Source of the DNA: Arthrobacter frigidicola
Lineage (GTDB): Bacteria > Actinomycetota > Actinomycetes > Actinomycetales > Micrococcaceae
Assembly: GCA_003602285.1 (NCBI GenBank)
Contig: QZVU01000004.1
Coordinates: 248,001 to 312,000 of the forward strand
Reading direction: 5' to 3'
Length of the DNA stretch: 64,000 bases
Below the pieces are notes generated by a model. It had not been told where the DNA came from. It saw only the letters and a list, made by a program, of their open reading frames with translations, and did no database searches. This document shows positions 44,401-53,337 of this stretch, one piece after another (the stretch's first letter is position 1; each line of letters begins with the position of its first letter). Both the position numbers and the translations under genes were made by a program.

Positions 44401-44492
44401 TGGCCCGTTCGGAGACCATTGCCTATGCGCTCGGGATTGCCCTGCCCCGCGCACGCCAGGCGGCTGGGGTCACGGCTGCGGCCCGCCCCTGA
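41415..44492 (+). CDS. Large BTAD / NB-ARC transcriptional regulator (AfsR-like)
   Basis: A 1025-residue protein. It has an N-terminal OmpR-type winged helix (YRLLGPLTVTVRGQLLPLGG, VRNGLQSHISRLR), a bacterial transcriptional activation domain (DLRRMTAEEVLSERPHLLLALALYRSG), and an NB-ARC NTPase with P-loop GTGGVGKT at residues 323-330 and VLVLDNCEHLL, then TSRERLGL and the winged-helix GLPLAIELAAGQVRALG. A long TPR-like C-terminal half ends the protein. ATG 41415 with GGAAAG upstream was preferred to a TTG 33 bases earlier. The methyltransferase that follows may be a target. Confidence 0.86.
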   Translation: MEHEFGTGQAREHPHNDGRVAYRLLGPLTVTVRGQLLPLGGVRRRAVLALLLVARGASVGEDAIIDAVWGDDPPSGVRNGLQSHISRLRASWMQVAPDMECPVLRTPGGYRLEMANSHVDVDEVISSVAAAGKSLDSRPASAVALLLHAQGCWRGRPLQEFTGLPGWPGSALAAEQLHLDALRMRITEDLVQARLASGLYDEVLPDLRRMTAEEVLSERPHLLLALALYRSGKPTEALETLRGYRARLAEEAGLDPSAELGALETNILAQHPALKPPRTKSTTSAPRLPHPWLRPPTPLLGRDADLQRVRDAMAVSPLVTLTGTGGVGKTRLAMEVVSLLAREPDASSVVVLELSALRRGDSIGPALAGMLGVRPGPEEPLGEVLVDYLRTQQMVLVLDNCEHLLGAVSDLVEQVISDGPALTVLATSRERLGLRAEQVVPLGPLSTRTDPPDFGGASPPARQTHAAATLLFEQSARRVQPDFVLDGLNRPLVDELCRRLDGLPLAIELAAGQVRALGVTGLHDQLADRLDVLALPRQGSLRTVVDRSYELLTDPEREMFAGLSVFDGGFTLEAAGRVAAGTLTGSSTVKALTRLVDASLVAVNQDRTGRLRYSLLETLRAYAAERLAAGSTFNRTVHLHTSWVVELVEQAEGALEGPDEAQWVEILETELPNIRTAWQGSMNRSDLTAAARITVALANYAQIHEQSELWPWARDLAAHHGLAGHPLSAPVQSAAAQAACLQGDLDEAERLLAVARQQVEVAPQVPQRAWWCPASANIVAIFRGSYLEAERLAREAYDAPSVSPLWRVILLADIALARLYRGDIEGAREAVTPCARRAAAVGCPAGRSFAAFVDGEVALVDDPDRAAAALEQAVAIARSVKAGYVEGVAMVSLLSGAMRRRDYRRAVDAFPAVIEHWQRSGMWVQQWTTLRLLAELLADLDQPRPAVVLLSAADSAAEASVVGGPEAGRAKERWEWLARRLGPRDTARCVAMGSSMARSETIAYALGIALPRARQAAGVTAAARP

Positions 44493-44652
44493 AGGCGCGC
44501 ACCCTGGGGGGTCCCTCACCATAGCAACTCCCGTCCGGCGGCTCCCGGGGGCGAGACACCGGAATGACAGCGACCTGTGCGCGGTCTGCAAGCGCCCCCT
44601 GGGAACGTGGTCCCATCACCACGACGGTGGTTCATCCCAACGGAGGAAAGCC

Positions 44653-45705
44653 ATGCAGATCAATGAAACGGAACTGACCGCCCTGACCACCCAGCTGGCC
44701 ACCGAGCTCGTCGGCGCCTGGGGGGTCGTTTCGATCCACCTGGGAGTCCGCCACGGGCTCTACCGCGCCCTTTCCGCTGGCCCAGCGAGCCCGGGCGAGC
44801 TGGCCCAGCGGACCGGCACGAACGAGCGGCTGGTTCAAGAGTGGCTGATCGGCCAGGCCCTCGGCGGGTACATCACCGAGGACGCCGACGGGCGCTACCG
44901 GTTGTCCCCCGAACAGGCAATGGTCCTGGCCGTGGAGGAATCTCCCGCCTACCTGGGCGGCCTCACCGAGGTTCTTGCCGCAACGGTTCAGGGGCAGCAA
45001 CGCATCGACGCCGCGTTCCGCTCCGACGGAGCCCTGTCCTGGGGAGATCAGAATCCGGGGTTGTTCGACGGCTTCGACCGTTCCTTCGGCCCGGTCTACC
45101 GGGCGTGTCTTCTGACCCAGTGGCTTCCGGCGCTTTCGGGGGTCGAGTCCAAACTGGCCGCGGGCGCCCGGGTTGCCGACATCGGCGCCGGACAGGCGAC
45201 GGCGGTGACGCTCATGGCCGCGGAGTTCCCCGCTTCGCGCTTTGTCGCGGTCGACCTGCACCAGGGCTCGTTGGAGGCCGCGGCCAAGAAGGCGGCGGCG
45301 GCAGGAGTGGCGGACCGGATCCAGCTGGAGAACGCCTCCGGCGCCGAGTACGGGGGAGGGCCGTATGACCTGATCACCTTCTTCGATTCCCTCCACGACA
45401 TGGGGGATCCCGAGCAGGTGATTGCGAACGCGGCCCGGCAGGTGGCCGAGGACGGGTCCGTGATGGTCGTCGAACCGATGACGGCAGAGGGCCCCGACGA
45501 TGCGGCGGGCATGGTCGCCGCGCGGCTGTTCTACCCCAGCTCAGCGATGCTTTGCACCCCTTCGGCCCTGGCCGGAGGCGCGACGGCCCTCGGCAATCAG
45601 GTCGCGGACGAAACGTGGGCCCGCCTGTTCCACAGCAATGGGTTCACGTCCTTCCGACGGGTGGCGCAGACGCCCTTCAACCGCGTCTTCGAGGCACGTC
45701 GCTGA
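44653..45705 (+). CDS. SAM-dependent methyltransferase with N-terminal winged helix
   Basis: A 350-residue class I methyltransferase. The N-terminal 90 residues resemble the dimerisation/winged helix of O-methyltransferases (RTGTNERLVQEWLIGQ, YRLSPEQA). Motif I is VADIGAGQATAVTLMA at residues 174-189, then FVAVDLHQGSLEAA and YDLITFFDSLHDM. GGAGGAAAG precedes ATG 44653. The protein resembles Rv2258c of mycobacteria, which neighbours mscR there too, so the neighbourhood may be conserved. Substrate unknown. Confidence 0.82.
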   Translation: MQINETELTALTTQLATELVGAWGVVSIHLGVRHGLYRALSAGPASPGELAQRTGTNERLVQEWLIGQALGGYITEDADGRYRLSPEQAMVLAVEESPAYLGGLTEVLAATVQGQQRIDAAFRSDGALSWGDQNPGLFDGFDRSFGPVYRACLLTQWLPALSGVESKLAAGARVADIGAGQATAVTLMAAEFPASRFVAVDLHQGSLEAAAKKAAAAGVADRIQLENASGAEYGGGPYDLITFFDSLHDMGDPEQVIANAARQVAEDGSVMVVEPMTAEGPDDAAGMVAARLFYPSSAMLCTPSALAGGATALGNQVADETWARLFHSNGFTSFRRVAQTPFNRVFEARR

Positions 45706-45726
45706 AGTCTGCGGGACGCCCCACGC

Positions 45727-45755
45727 CCGGACGGCCGCCGCCGGCGGCCGTCCGG
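45727..45755 (+). terminator. Terminator after the methyltransferase gene
   Basis: CCGGACGGCCGCC and GGCGGCCGTCCGG are perfect 13-bp arms around GCC, 22 bases after the stop. No T-run. Confidence 0.65.
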
Positions 45756-45994
45756 CCTGCGTAAATCAGCACCGCCCCGGGCGGCACCTGCGCCTGATCG
45801 CCGGGCACTATACAAACCCGCCCGCATTTCGGCCAGACGCTGCATGAAAAGAGGTTCGGAGTGAAAACAAGACGGCAAGCCGGTGAATCGCGGTGTTACG
45901 GTCCTCCAAGAACGTGTGCTTAGGCAACAGGTTCGCCACGGCGGCCTCCATTACGGAGCTCCGCCCAGCTGGGACATTTCACTAAGGAGAACCC

Positions 45995-47812
45995 TTGAAT
46001 TCCACTACCCCTCGCCGGAGAATGCGGTGCGCGATGGCGCTCGCCGTCACCGGCGCCGTCGTCCTCGCCCCCGTGAGCGCGTATGCCGCCCCCGGGGCCG
46101 ACCAGGTCTCACCGTCAACCACCTCCTCACCCGGTGCCGACGGAGCACCACCCAAGTCCGACGACCGCTCCGACCCGGTGGCCGACGCCCGCCGCGACCT
46201 CAACCAGAAGGCGGTCGAGAAGGTCATCTCCGGCGAGGCCAAGGTCGAGGACCGCAACGGCTCCCGGGCCGTCCGGGTCGCTCCGGGCCAGTGGGCCGAA
46301 TACGGGCTCACCGGCAGCGACCAGATCCTCTCCTTCCTCGTGGATTTCGGCGACCAGGTCGACCCCCGCTACCCCACCTCTGCGCCCGGACCAAAGCGCA
46401 ACACCATCAAGGAACCGAACCGTGCGGTGGACAACTCCACCTACTGGGCGCCACGCTTCGACCGGGCGCACTTTATGGACATGTTCTTCAGCGGGGAGAG
46501 CGAATCCCTCAAGGGCGTCTACGAAGAGATGTCCAGCGGCCGCTACACGGTCGACGGCGACGTCAGCGACTGGGTAACGGTTCCCTTCAACTCGGCCAGC
46601 TACGGCGAAACCGAGAGCCAGGCAGATATGACCCGGTTCGTGCAGGACACGGCTAACGCCTGGTACGACTCACAGCTCGCCGCCGGAAAGACGCCCGCCG
46701 AGATCGACGCGTACCTGGCCACCTTCGACCAGTGGGACCGTTACGACTACGACAAGGACGGCAACTTCAACGAAGCCGACGGCTACATCGACCACTTCCA
46801 GGCCATTCACGCCGGCGAGGGCGAGGAAGCCGGTGCGCCCTCCTCGGCCATCTGGTCACACCGCTGGTCCGTCGGCCAGGCCGGCCGGGGTGTTTCAGGG
46901 CCTGCGGCGAACCCCTACGGCGGCATTAAGATCGGCAACTCCAACGTCTGGATCCGGGATTACACCACCGAACCCGAAAACGGCGGCCTCGGTGTCTTCG
47001 CCCACGAGTACGGCCACGACCTGGGCCTGCCCGACCTCTATGACACCAGCGGCGGCGAGAACGGCACCGGCTTCTGGACGCTCATGAGTTCCGGCTCCTG
47101 GCTGGGCCACGGCAAGGGCTCGATCGGCACGACCCCGAACCACATGGGAGCGTGGGAGAAAATCCAGCTCGGCTGGCTCGACTACGAGGTGGCCGCCGCC
47201 GGCCGTGCCTCGACCCACACCATTGGGCCGTCCTTCCATGCGACGAAGGCCCCGCAGGCGGTCGTCGTGAACCTGCCCAAGGACGCGGCGGGCAAGAGCC
47301 GCTTCTACATCGCAGAGAACCGCCAGTACCTGGGCTACGACGGGACGCTCGCCACCGGCCCGTACAACTTCGGCTGGAGCCTCAGCGCCCCGGACACCGT
47401 GGAGCACTACACCTATCAGGACGGGCTGAGCATCACCTACTGGAACACCGCGCAGCGCAACAACAACACGCGCCAGCACCCGGGCGAGGGCCTTGCCCTG
47501 CCCGTGGACGCCCATCCGAAGCCGTTGACCTGGTCCGACGGAACGGTGGTGCGCAACCGCATCCAGAGCTACGACGCCACCTTCGGCCGCCAGACCACCG
47601 ATCCGCTCAGCCTCCACCGCGAGCAGGTAACCGGCATGACGACGCTCACCGCGCCGTCGCAGCCGGGCGTCTCCGTCTTCGATGACACCAATCCCAATGC
47701 CTACTACGACCCGGCGAACCCACAGGGCTCGGTCATCGTTGGCGGCACCGGCACCCGGATTGAAGTGATCCAGTCCAACCCGAACGGAATGCTCACCCTC
47801 CAGGTGCGCTGA
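45995..47812 (+). CDS. Secreted M6-family metalloprotease (immune inhibitor A-like)
   Basis: A 605-residue secreted protease. The TTG start at 45995 is supported by AAGGAG six bases upstream and by a signal peptide beginning at once (RRRMRCAMALAVTGAVVL...SAYA). After a propeptide-like stretch comes the M6 catalytic domain with HEYGH (His337, Glu338, His341) in FAHEYGHDLGLPDLYD and the downstream FWTLMSSGSWLG. C-terminal domains include a second InhA part (LGWLDYEV) and a beta domain. Members degrade host or environmental proteins and are stabilised by calcium. About 290 bases upstream contain no gene. Confidence 0.88.
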   Translation: MNSTTPRRRMRCAMALAVTGAVVLAPVSAYAAPGADQVSPSTTSSPGADGAPPKSDDRSDPVADARRDLNQKAVEKVISGEAKVEDRNGSRAVRVAPGQWAEYGLTGSDQILSFLVDFGDQVDPRYPTSAPGPKRNTIKEPNRAVDNSTYWAPRFDRAHFMDMFFSGESESLKGVYEEMSSGRYTVDGDVSDWVTVPFNSASYGETESQADMTRFVQDTANAWYDSQLAAGKTPAEIDAYLATFDQWDRYDYDKDGNFNEADGYIDHFQAIHAGEGEEAGAPSSAIWSHRWSVGQAGRGVSGPAANPYGGIKIGNSNVWIRDYTTEPENGGLGVFAHEYGHDLGLPDLYDTSGGENGTGFWTLMSSGSWLGHGKGSIGTTPNHMGAWEKIQLGWLDYEVAAAGRASTHTIGPSFHATKAPQAVVVNLPKDAAGKSRFYIAENRQYLGYDGTLATGPYNFGWSLSAPDTVEHYTYQDGLSITYWNTAQRNNNTRQHPGEGLALPVDAHPKPLTWSDGTVVRNRIQSYDATFGRQTTDPLSLHREQVTGMTTLTAPSQPGVSVFDDTNPNAYYDPANPQGSVIVGGTGTRIEVIQSNPNGMLTLQVR

Positions 47813-47827
47813 CCCGCCGGACACAGG

Positions 47828-47859
47828 GAAGGAGCCGGGAGAATTCTCCCGGCTCCTTC
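47828..47859. terminator. Perfect 32-bp palindrome, bidirectional terminator
   Basis: GAAGGAGCCGGGAGAA reads the same on both strands with its second half, including the centre GAATTC. It lies between the convergent protease gene and the small minus-strand gene, 15 bases from each end, with T and A flanks (TTCT). Confidence 0.78.
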
Positions 47860-47874
47860 TGCGTTCATCGACGG

Positions 47875-48132
47875 TCAGCTGAGCGGCCGGATGGCCACGC
47901 CGTCCTCCCAATGGAACAGGTGGCGTCCCTTTCCCCCGTCCAGCTCCACCCAGAGCACGCCGGCGTCCTCGCCCAGCGCATCCACCACCCCGGGCACTGA
48001 GTGGCCGTTGCCGAGTTCGACGACGACGGCGTCCCCGGTGTTCAGCTCCTGCCAGCGGACCCGCGCGGCGGCGGCACCATCCACGGACGACCAGGCCTCC
48101 GGCCGGCCACGTTCAATACTCCTGAAAAGCAA
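47875..48132 (-). CDS. Small conserved-looking hypothetical protein
   Basis: An 85-residue protein from a TTG start at 48132, preceded by GAGGGG. The body (VVELGNGHSVPGVVDALG, GVLWVELDGGKGRHLF) looks like a small beta-barrel such as an SH3 or RNA-binding fold. I recognise no family. The codon bias is normal for the window, which argues that it is real. Confidence 0.55.
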   Translation of the reverse strand: MLFRSIERGRPEAWSSVDGAAAARVRWQELNTGDAVVVELGNGHSVPGVVDALGEDAGVLWVELDGGKGRHLFHWEDGVAIRPLS

Positions 48133-48356
48133 GTTCAGCCCCTCTCAACGGACATTCGGCGCACTGGACACACGGCTCAACGGACATGCAGTGCAAACTT
48201 GTGCCAGCCTGACAGGCGAAGATGAGCGTCTCCTGAGCCGCCGCTGGGAATCTCCCCACTGCGGAGCGGAGCCCGCGGTCTCCGGGGCGTCCCCGCCGGT
48301 CCCGGCCCGGCTGCCGACATTGCCCCCGCCTTCCCCGGCGCGTAGAGTTCCCGCGC

Positions 48357-48896
48357 ATGACCACCGTTGATGACCAGGGCCGGGTTGAACCTCCGCTCGC
48401 AGGCACCGAAGCCGAGACCCTGCTCGGCTACCTCGACTACCAGCGCGCCACCCTCGCCTGGAAGGCGGGCGGACTGGACGCGGCGGGGCTGTCCGCCACG
48501 GTCGGTGCCTCTGCCCTGACCCTCGGAGGCCTGCTCAAGCACATGTCCTTCGTCGAGGACCACTGGTTCACCTATACCCTGCACGGACAGGACCGGCAGC
48601 CCCCGTGGGACGCGGTGGACTGGAAGACCGACCCCGACTGGGAGTGGCATTCCGCCGCCGGGGACACCCCCGGCGAGCTCCTTTCCCTCTGGGAGAGGAC
48701 GGTGGGACGGTCCCGCTCGGCGATGACCCAAGCCCTCGGCTCGGGAGGGCTGGACCAGCGTGCCCGCCGCCCCTGGGCCAGCGGCGAGGCCCCGAGCCTG
48801 CGCTGGATCCTCGTCCACATGATCGAGGAGTACGCCCGGCACAACGGCCACGCCGACCTGCTGCGCGAATCCGTCGACGGAAGCACCGGAGAGTAA
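48357..48896 (+). CDS. DinB/DUF664 family protein
   Basis: A 179-residue four-helix protein of the DinB/DUF664 superfamily (mycothiol-dependent enzymes). Metal-binding histidines are seen in LLKHMSFVEDHWF and HMIEEYARHNGHADLL, the latter the DUF664 signature. Related proteins are mycothiol S-transferases acting on toxic electrophiles. The ATG at 48357 has no strong Shine-Dalgarno sequence. It stands alone before menD. Confidence 0.85.
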   Translation: MTTVDDQGRVEPPLAGTEAETLLGYLDYQRATLAWKAGGLDAAGLSATVGASALTLGGLLKHMSFVEDHWFTYTLHGQDRQPPWDAVDWKTDPDWEWHSAAGDTPGELLSLWERTVGRSRSAMTQALGSGGLDQRARRPWASGEAPSLRWILVHMIEEYARHNGHADLLRESVDGSTGE

Positions 48897-48982
48897 CCGG
48901 CTACCTCCGTGGCCCGGCGGGCCCCGGCACCCCCCGAGGGGTGGGCCGCGGGCGGTCGCCCCGAGCGTGGAAGTATTGGGGG

Positions 48983-50776
48983 ATGAGCGATTCCCTGACC
49001 TCCTTCGAAGCGGCGCGGCGCGCGGTCACGGCCCTGGCCGGCGGGGGTGTGCACGACGTCGTCGTCGCCCCCGGATCCCGCAGCGCGCCGCTGGCCTACG
49101 CGCTGGCCGAGGCGGAGGCCGCCGGTCAGCTGAGGCTCCACGTGCGCATCGACGAGCGCTCGGCCGGGTTCACCGCGCTGGGTCTGGCCCTGGGCGGGAA
49201 GCGTCCCGCAGCGGTGCTGACCACCTCGGGCACGGCCGTCGGGGAGCTGCTGCCGGCCGTCATGGAGGCGAACCACGCGGCCGTGCCGCTGGTGGTGCTC
49301 TCGGCGGACCGGCCCGAGGAGCTGCGCGGCACCGGCGCCAACCAGACGACGCAGCAGCCGGGCCTGTTCGGCAGCCACGTCCGATGCGCCTTCGACGTGC
49401 CGGCGGGGGAGGACCCCGGACCCTTCGTAGCCCGTGCGGTGCGTGAGGCCTGCGGCGGCGGAGCGCCGGCCGGGCCGGTCCAGCTCAACCTCGCCTTCCG
49501 GGCCCCGCTGGTACCGGCCGGGGACGCCGGGGCCGTGCCGATCGAACGTCACGTCGAAGTGCAGGCACTCCCGTACGACGGTGCCGCCATGCCGTCAGTC
49601 AGCGGGGACGGCGGGGACGGTGCGGCGGCCGGCTCACCGGAGGCCCTTCCACCGGAGGCCCGCTCAGCGGAGGACCTCCAGGAGGCAGGACGCCGGGCAC
49701 CCTCGGCGCCGGCGGCCGGCGGCCCCGTCGTCGTGGCCGGTCACGGTGCCGGTGAGCTGGCGGCGGTCTTCGCCGCCCACCTCGGGCTGCCGCTGCTGGC
49801 CGAGCCGTCCTCCAATGCCCGGTTCGGCACCAGCGCCATCGCGCCCTACCGCCTGCTCCTCGGGCACCTGGGCGCCGGCATCACCCGGGTCGTGGTCTTC
49901 GGCCGCCCCACGCTGTCCCGGCCGGTGGCAGCGCTGCTGGCCCGTACCGACATCGAGCGGGCACTTTACCTTCCGGAGCCGGCGGCGTGGTTCGAGCCGG
50001 GCCGCCGCTCCGAGCGCATCATCGACAACCTTCCCGAGCTCCTCGAGTTCGCCGGCCCGGCGGCGCCGGGCTGGCTTGAGGCCTGGCGCTCCGCCGGCGC
50101 GGCCGCCGATGCAGCCATCGCCACCCTGCTCGCCGGCGAGGAGGGCCTCACCGGTCCCGCCGTCGCCGAGGCCGTCTGGGAGCAGACGGACGGGTTCCTG
50201 GTGCTTGGCTCATCGAACCCCATCCGGGACGTGGACCTCACCGCCGCCCCGGGCTGGCACCCGCTCGAGGTGTTCGCCAACCGCGGGCTGGCCGGCATCG
50301 ACGGTACGGTGTCGACGGCCACCGGCATCGCCCTCGCCGCCGGGGTGCCCACCCGGGTGCTGCTGGGCGACCTCACCTTCCTTCACGACGTCGGCGGGCT
50401 GCTCATTGGCGCCGGCGAGGTCGAGCCCGACCTGCAGCTGGTGGTGCTGAACGATCACGGCGGCGGGATCTTCGGCCTGCTTGAGCACGGGGAGCCCGCG
50501 ACGGCGGCACGTTACGGGCCCGCCGTGGAGCGGCTTTTCGGGACTCCGCAGCAGGTGGACCTGGCAGCGCTGGCCGCTGCCTACGGGGTGGCCTTCGAAC
50601 GGGTCACCACGATGCAGGGCCTTGAGACAGCAATGGAGCGGCCCCTCAGGGGCCGCTCCATTATCGAAGTCCAGGCGGACCGGCAGTCACTGCGTGCGCT
50701 GCACTCAAGGATCCAGGACGCCGTCGCTGCGGTGCTCGCGCCCGAAGGCGCGGAGCGGACGGGAACCCAGCGCTAG
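48983..50776 (+). CDS. menD: SEPHCHC synthase MenD
   Basis: A 597-residue thiamine diphosphate enzyme. The N-terminus has [14 protein letters not shown] and [15 protein letters not shown], the substrate loop [15 protein letters not shown], and the ThDP motif near [13 protein letters not shown] through [14 protein letters not shown]. It joins isochorismate and 2-oxoglutarate in menaquinone synthesis. A linker of about 40 residues around 200-240 is Ala/Pro/Gly-rich and longer than usual. Its stop overlaps the end of the convergent ABC gene by four bases. Confidence 0.95.
   Translation: MSDSLTSFEAARRAVTALAGGGVHDVVVAPGSRSAPLAYALAEAEAAGQLRLHVRIDERSAGFTALGLALGGKRPAAVLTTSGTAVGELLPAVMEANHAAVPLVVLSADRPEELRGTGANQTTQQPGLFGSHVRCAFDVPAGEDPGPFVARAVREACGGGAPAGPVQLNLAFRAPLVPAGDAGAVPIERHVEVQALPYDGAAMPSVSGDGGDGAAAGSPEALPPEARSAEDLQEAGRRAPSAPAAGGPVVVAGHGAGELAAVFAAHLGLPLLAEPSSNARFGTSAIAPYRLLLGHLGAGITRVVVFGRPTLSRPVAALLARTDIERALYLPEPAAWFEPGRRSERIIDNLPELLEFAGPAAPGWLEAWRSAGAAADAAIATLLAGEEGLTGPAVAEAVWEQTDGFLVLGSSNPIRDVDLTAAPGWHPLEVFANRGLAGIDGTVSTATGIALAAGVPTRVLLGDLTFLHDVGGLLIGAGEVEPDLQLVVLNDHGGGIFGLLEHGEPATAARYGPAVERLFGTPQQVDLAALAAAYGVAFERVTTMQGLETAMERPLRGRSIIEVQADRQSLRALHSRIQDAVAAVLAPEGAERTGTQR
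50632..50662. repeat. 31-bp near-perfect palindrome inside menD
   Basis: AATGGAGCGGCCCCT and AGGGGCCGCTCCATT are perfect 15-bp arms around a single C, within the coding part of menD for [17 protein letters not shown]-like residues. It lies about 110 bases beyond the stop of the minus-strand ABC transporter operon and could end that transcript. Confidence 0.7.
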
Positions 50777-51552
50777 AGCACCTTGGAGAGGAAGCTCCGG
50801 GTGCGCTCGTGCTGCGGGTTGCCCAGGACGTCCTCGGGCTTGCCCTGTTCCACCACGACGCCGCCGTCCATGAACACCACGCGGTCACCGACCTCGCGGG
50901 CAAAACCCATCTCGTGGGTGACGACCATCATGGTCATTCCCTCCCGGGCCAGCTGCTTCATGACCTCGAGGACGTCTCCGACGAGCTCCGGGTCCAGTGC
51001 ACTGGTGGGCTCGTCGAAAAGCATCATGTCGGGGTCCATCGACAGTGCCCGGGCGATGGCGACGCGCTGCTGCTGGCCGCCGGAGAGCTGGGAGGGAAAG
51101 GCGTTCTCCTTCTCCGCGAGGCCGACCTTGGCGAGGTTGCGGCGGGCCACCTCGATCGCCTCGGCCTTGCCGCGCTTCTTGGCGCGCTGCTGGGCGAGCG
51201 TGAGGTTGCCGAGCACCGTCAGGTGCGGGAACAGGTTGAACTGCTGGAACACCATGCCGATGCGGGTGCGCATCTTGTCCAGGTCGGTCTCGGGGTCGGT
51301 GATGTCGACGCCTTCGACCATCACGGATCCTGTGGTGGGTTCCTCGAGCCGGTTGACGCAGCGGAGCAGCGTGGACTTACCGGAGCCGGAGGGCCCGATC
51401 ACGCACACCACCTCACCCTGGTCGACGTGGAAGTCGATGCCCTTCAGGACATCGTTGCTGCCGAAGCTCTTGCACAGGGCGCGGACTTCGATCGCCGGTT
51501 CGGTGGTGCTTACTGCCGAGGAGCCCTTTGACACACTGGTCATGGCAATCAC
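50773..51552 (-). CDS. Polar amino acid ABC transporter ATP-binding protein
   Basis: A 259-residue ATPase of the GlnQ type: Walker [14 protein letters not shown]-loop [17 protein letters not shown], signature [16 protein letters not shown], Walker [15 protein letters not shown] and the H-loop [10 protein letters not shown]. The GTG start overlaps the permease stop by four bases (GTGA), giving a 16-residue leader before the fold. It drives uptake of glutamine or a similar polar amino acid together with the permease and binding protein upstream. Confidence 0.93.
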   Translation of the reverse strand: MIAMTSVSKGSSAVSTTEPAIEVRALCKSFGSNDVLKGIDFHVDQGEVVCVIGPSGSGKSTLLRCVNRLEEPTTGSVMVEGVDITDPETDLDKMRTRIGMVFQQFNLFPHLTVLGNLTLAQQRAKKRGKAEAIEVARRNLAKVGLAEKENAFPSQLSGGQQQRVAIARALSMDPDMMLFDEPTSALDPELVGDVLEVMKQLAREGMTMMVVTHEMGFAREVGDRVVFMDGGVVVEQGKPEDVLGNPQHERTRSFLSKVL

Positions 51553-52334
51553 CGGCCTCTCTTGTTGTGTCGTTCAAGCTTCGCGACAAGTTGCGTCAAC
51601 GGCAAGGTGATCACCAGGTACAGCAGGGATGCGACCACCAGCGGGGTGGCGTTGGCCAGGCTCGTCAGCGAATCCCGCGCGAAGGTCGTCAGCTCACGTT
51701 CGCCCAGGGCCAGGCCCGCGATGAACAGCAGCGAGGTGTCCTTAATGAGGATCACGAGTTCGTTCGTCAGCGGCGGGGTGATGATGCGGAACGCCTGGGG
51801 AAGCACCACCGAGACCATGGTCCAGGTTGGGTTGATGCCCAGCGAGCGGGCCGCTTCGACCTGCCCCTTGGGGACCGCTTCGATGCCCGCACGGATGGTT
51901 TCGGCGATGTATGCGGCCGAGACGACAATCAGTCCGATAAGGCCCGCTCCCACGCTGCCGCCCGGCGGGCGCCACTGGAAGGCGATGGGGATGGCGTACG
52001 CGAAGCCGAAGATGACCAGCAGTGCGGGCAGCCCGCGGAAGAGTTCGATGTAACCGGTGGCGAGCCAGCGGTAGGGCAGGACCGGTGAGAGCTTCATCAG
52101 GGCCAGGATCAGCCCGAGGATCAGGCCGCCGATGAACGCGATCACGGTGTAGATGACCGTGTTCTTTGCCGCGATCACGACGATCTCGGGGAAGGTCGCC
52201 GCGGCGACCTCGAGGTTGAAGAAGTTGGTGCGGATCGCGTCCCAGTCGGCGAGGAACACGACGACGAGGATGACGATGACGAAGATCGCGTAGAGGACGC
52301 CCTGGAACAGGCGCCTGCGTGTAGAGGGTTTCAC
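51549..52334 (-). CDS. Polar amino acid ABC transporter permease
   Basis: A 261-residue permease (HisM/GlnP type) with five or six hydrophobic segments and the EAA loop [29 protein letters not shown]. The GTG 52334 start gives [15 protein letters not shown] directly before the first helix; an upstream GTG at 52394 would add 20 residues and has no Shine-Dalgarno, while AAGGAAGG lies 12 bases before the chosen one. Probably forms a homodimer, as only one permease gene is present. Confidence 0.9.
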   Translation of the reverse strand: MKPSTRRRLFQGVLYAIFVIVILVVVFLADWDAIRTNFFNLEVAAATFPEIVVIAAKNTVIYTVIAFIGGLILGLILALMKLSPVLPYRWLATGYIELFRGLPALLVIFGFAYAIPIAFQWRPPGGSVGAGLIGLIVVSAAYIAETIRAGIEAVPKGQVEAARSLGINPTWTMVSVVLPQAFRIITPPLTNELVILIKDTSLLFIAGLALGERELTTFARDSLTSLANATPLVVASLLYLVITLPLTQLVAKLERHNKRGR

Positions 52335-52415
52335 GCTGGGGGTGTACCTTCCTTCAGGAGGTGGCGCGCTGGTGCCCCGGTGGCGCTTGGCCACCGGGGC
52401 ACCGGCAGTGTTTTT

Positions 52416-53210
52416 CTACTCCGCGAAGTAGGTGTCGTAGATTTCCTGGTACTTGCCGTTGTCGCGCAGCTCGCTGAGCTGCTCGTTCACCGCGGAGACC
52501 AGCTCTTCGCTGCCCTCCTTGGCGAAGGCGAAACCGTACTGCTCGTCCGTCTTGTACTCCTCGGCAATGGTGAACTTGTCGTCCTCGGTGTGCCCGATAT
52601 TCACCGGCAGGTCCTGGAGCAGCGCGTCGACATTGCCGGCCTGGATGGCGGCATACATCTCGGCATCGGACGGGAAGGCGACGACCTTGGTGTCGGCGGG
52701 GACGTTCTCCCGGGTGTAGGTCTCGCCGGTGGTGCCCTGCTGGACGCCGACCGACTTGCCTGCGAGATCGTCGACCGTCTTGACGTCGGAGTCGGCCGGG
52801 ACCAGCAGCGACTGCAGGGAGTCGTAGTAGGGATCGGAGAAAGTGAGGTTCTCCTCGCGCTCGGGCGTGATGGTCATGGCGCTGGCTCCGACGTCGCACT
52901 GGCCGGCGGCGATAACGGCACCACTCTGGAGGCCGTCGAAGCCGACGTCCTGAACCTCGAGCTCGAGCTCGAGGCCCGTGGCGATCTCCTTCATCAGGTC
53001 CATGTCGAAGCCCGTGTACTCGCCGTTCTCCTCGAACTCGAACGGCGGGTAGGGGATATCGGAGCAGACGGTCAGGGCGCCTTCGTTGACCAGGCTGAGG
53101 CCGCCCGCCTCACCTTGTGCGCCGGGTTCATCGGAGCCGCCGCCGCAGGCGCTCAGCGCCAGCGTTCCGGCGGCCAGTGCGGCCAGCATTGCGGTTTTCT
53201 TGGAAAACAT
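52416..53210 (-). CDS. Amino acid ABC transporter substrate-binding lipoprotein
   Basis: A 264-residue extracellular solute-binding protein of family 3. The signal peptide ends in the lipobox LSAC (Cys22) followed by a Gly/Ser linker. The fold marks are LTVCSDIPYPPFEF, YTGFDMDLMKEIA, CDVGASAMTITPEREENLTFSDPYY and VGVQQGTTGE. Ligand probably glutamine, glutamate or another polar amino acid. First gene of the transporter operon. Confidence 0.92.
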   Translation of the reverse strand: MFSKKTAMLAALAAGTLALSACGGGSDEPGAQGEAGGLSLVNEGALTVCSDIPYPPFEFEENGEYTGFDMDLMKEIATGLELELEVQDVGFDGLQSGAVIAAGQCDVGASAMTITPEREENLTFSDPYYDSLQSLLVPADSDVKTVDDLAGKSVGVQQGTTGETYTRENVPADTKVVAFPSDAEMYAAIQAGNVDALLQDLPVNIGHTEDDKFTIAEEYKTDEQYGFAFAKEGSEELVSAVNEQLSELRDNGKYQEIYDTYFAE

Positions 53211-53337
53211 CGGATACCTCTGCGTTTGGACGGGTAGGAAAGGTCGTGTTGATTCTAACTGCACAAGAGATGTGCGTCACAGGCTACAGGAGATGCGTAT
53301 TAGTAACCAAGCATTTCCGGCGGGCAATACAACCTGC

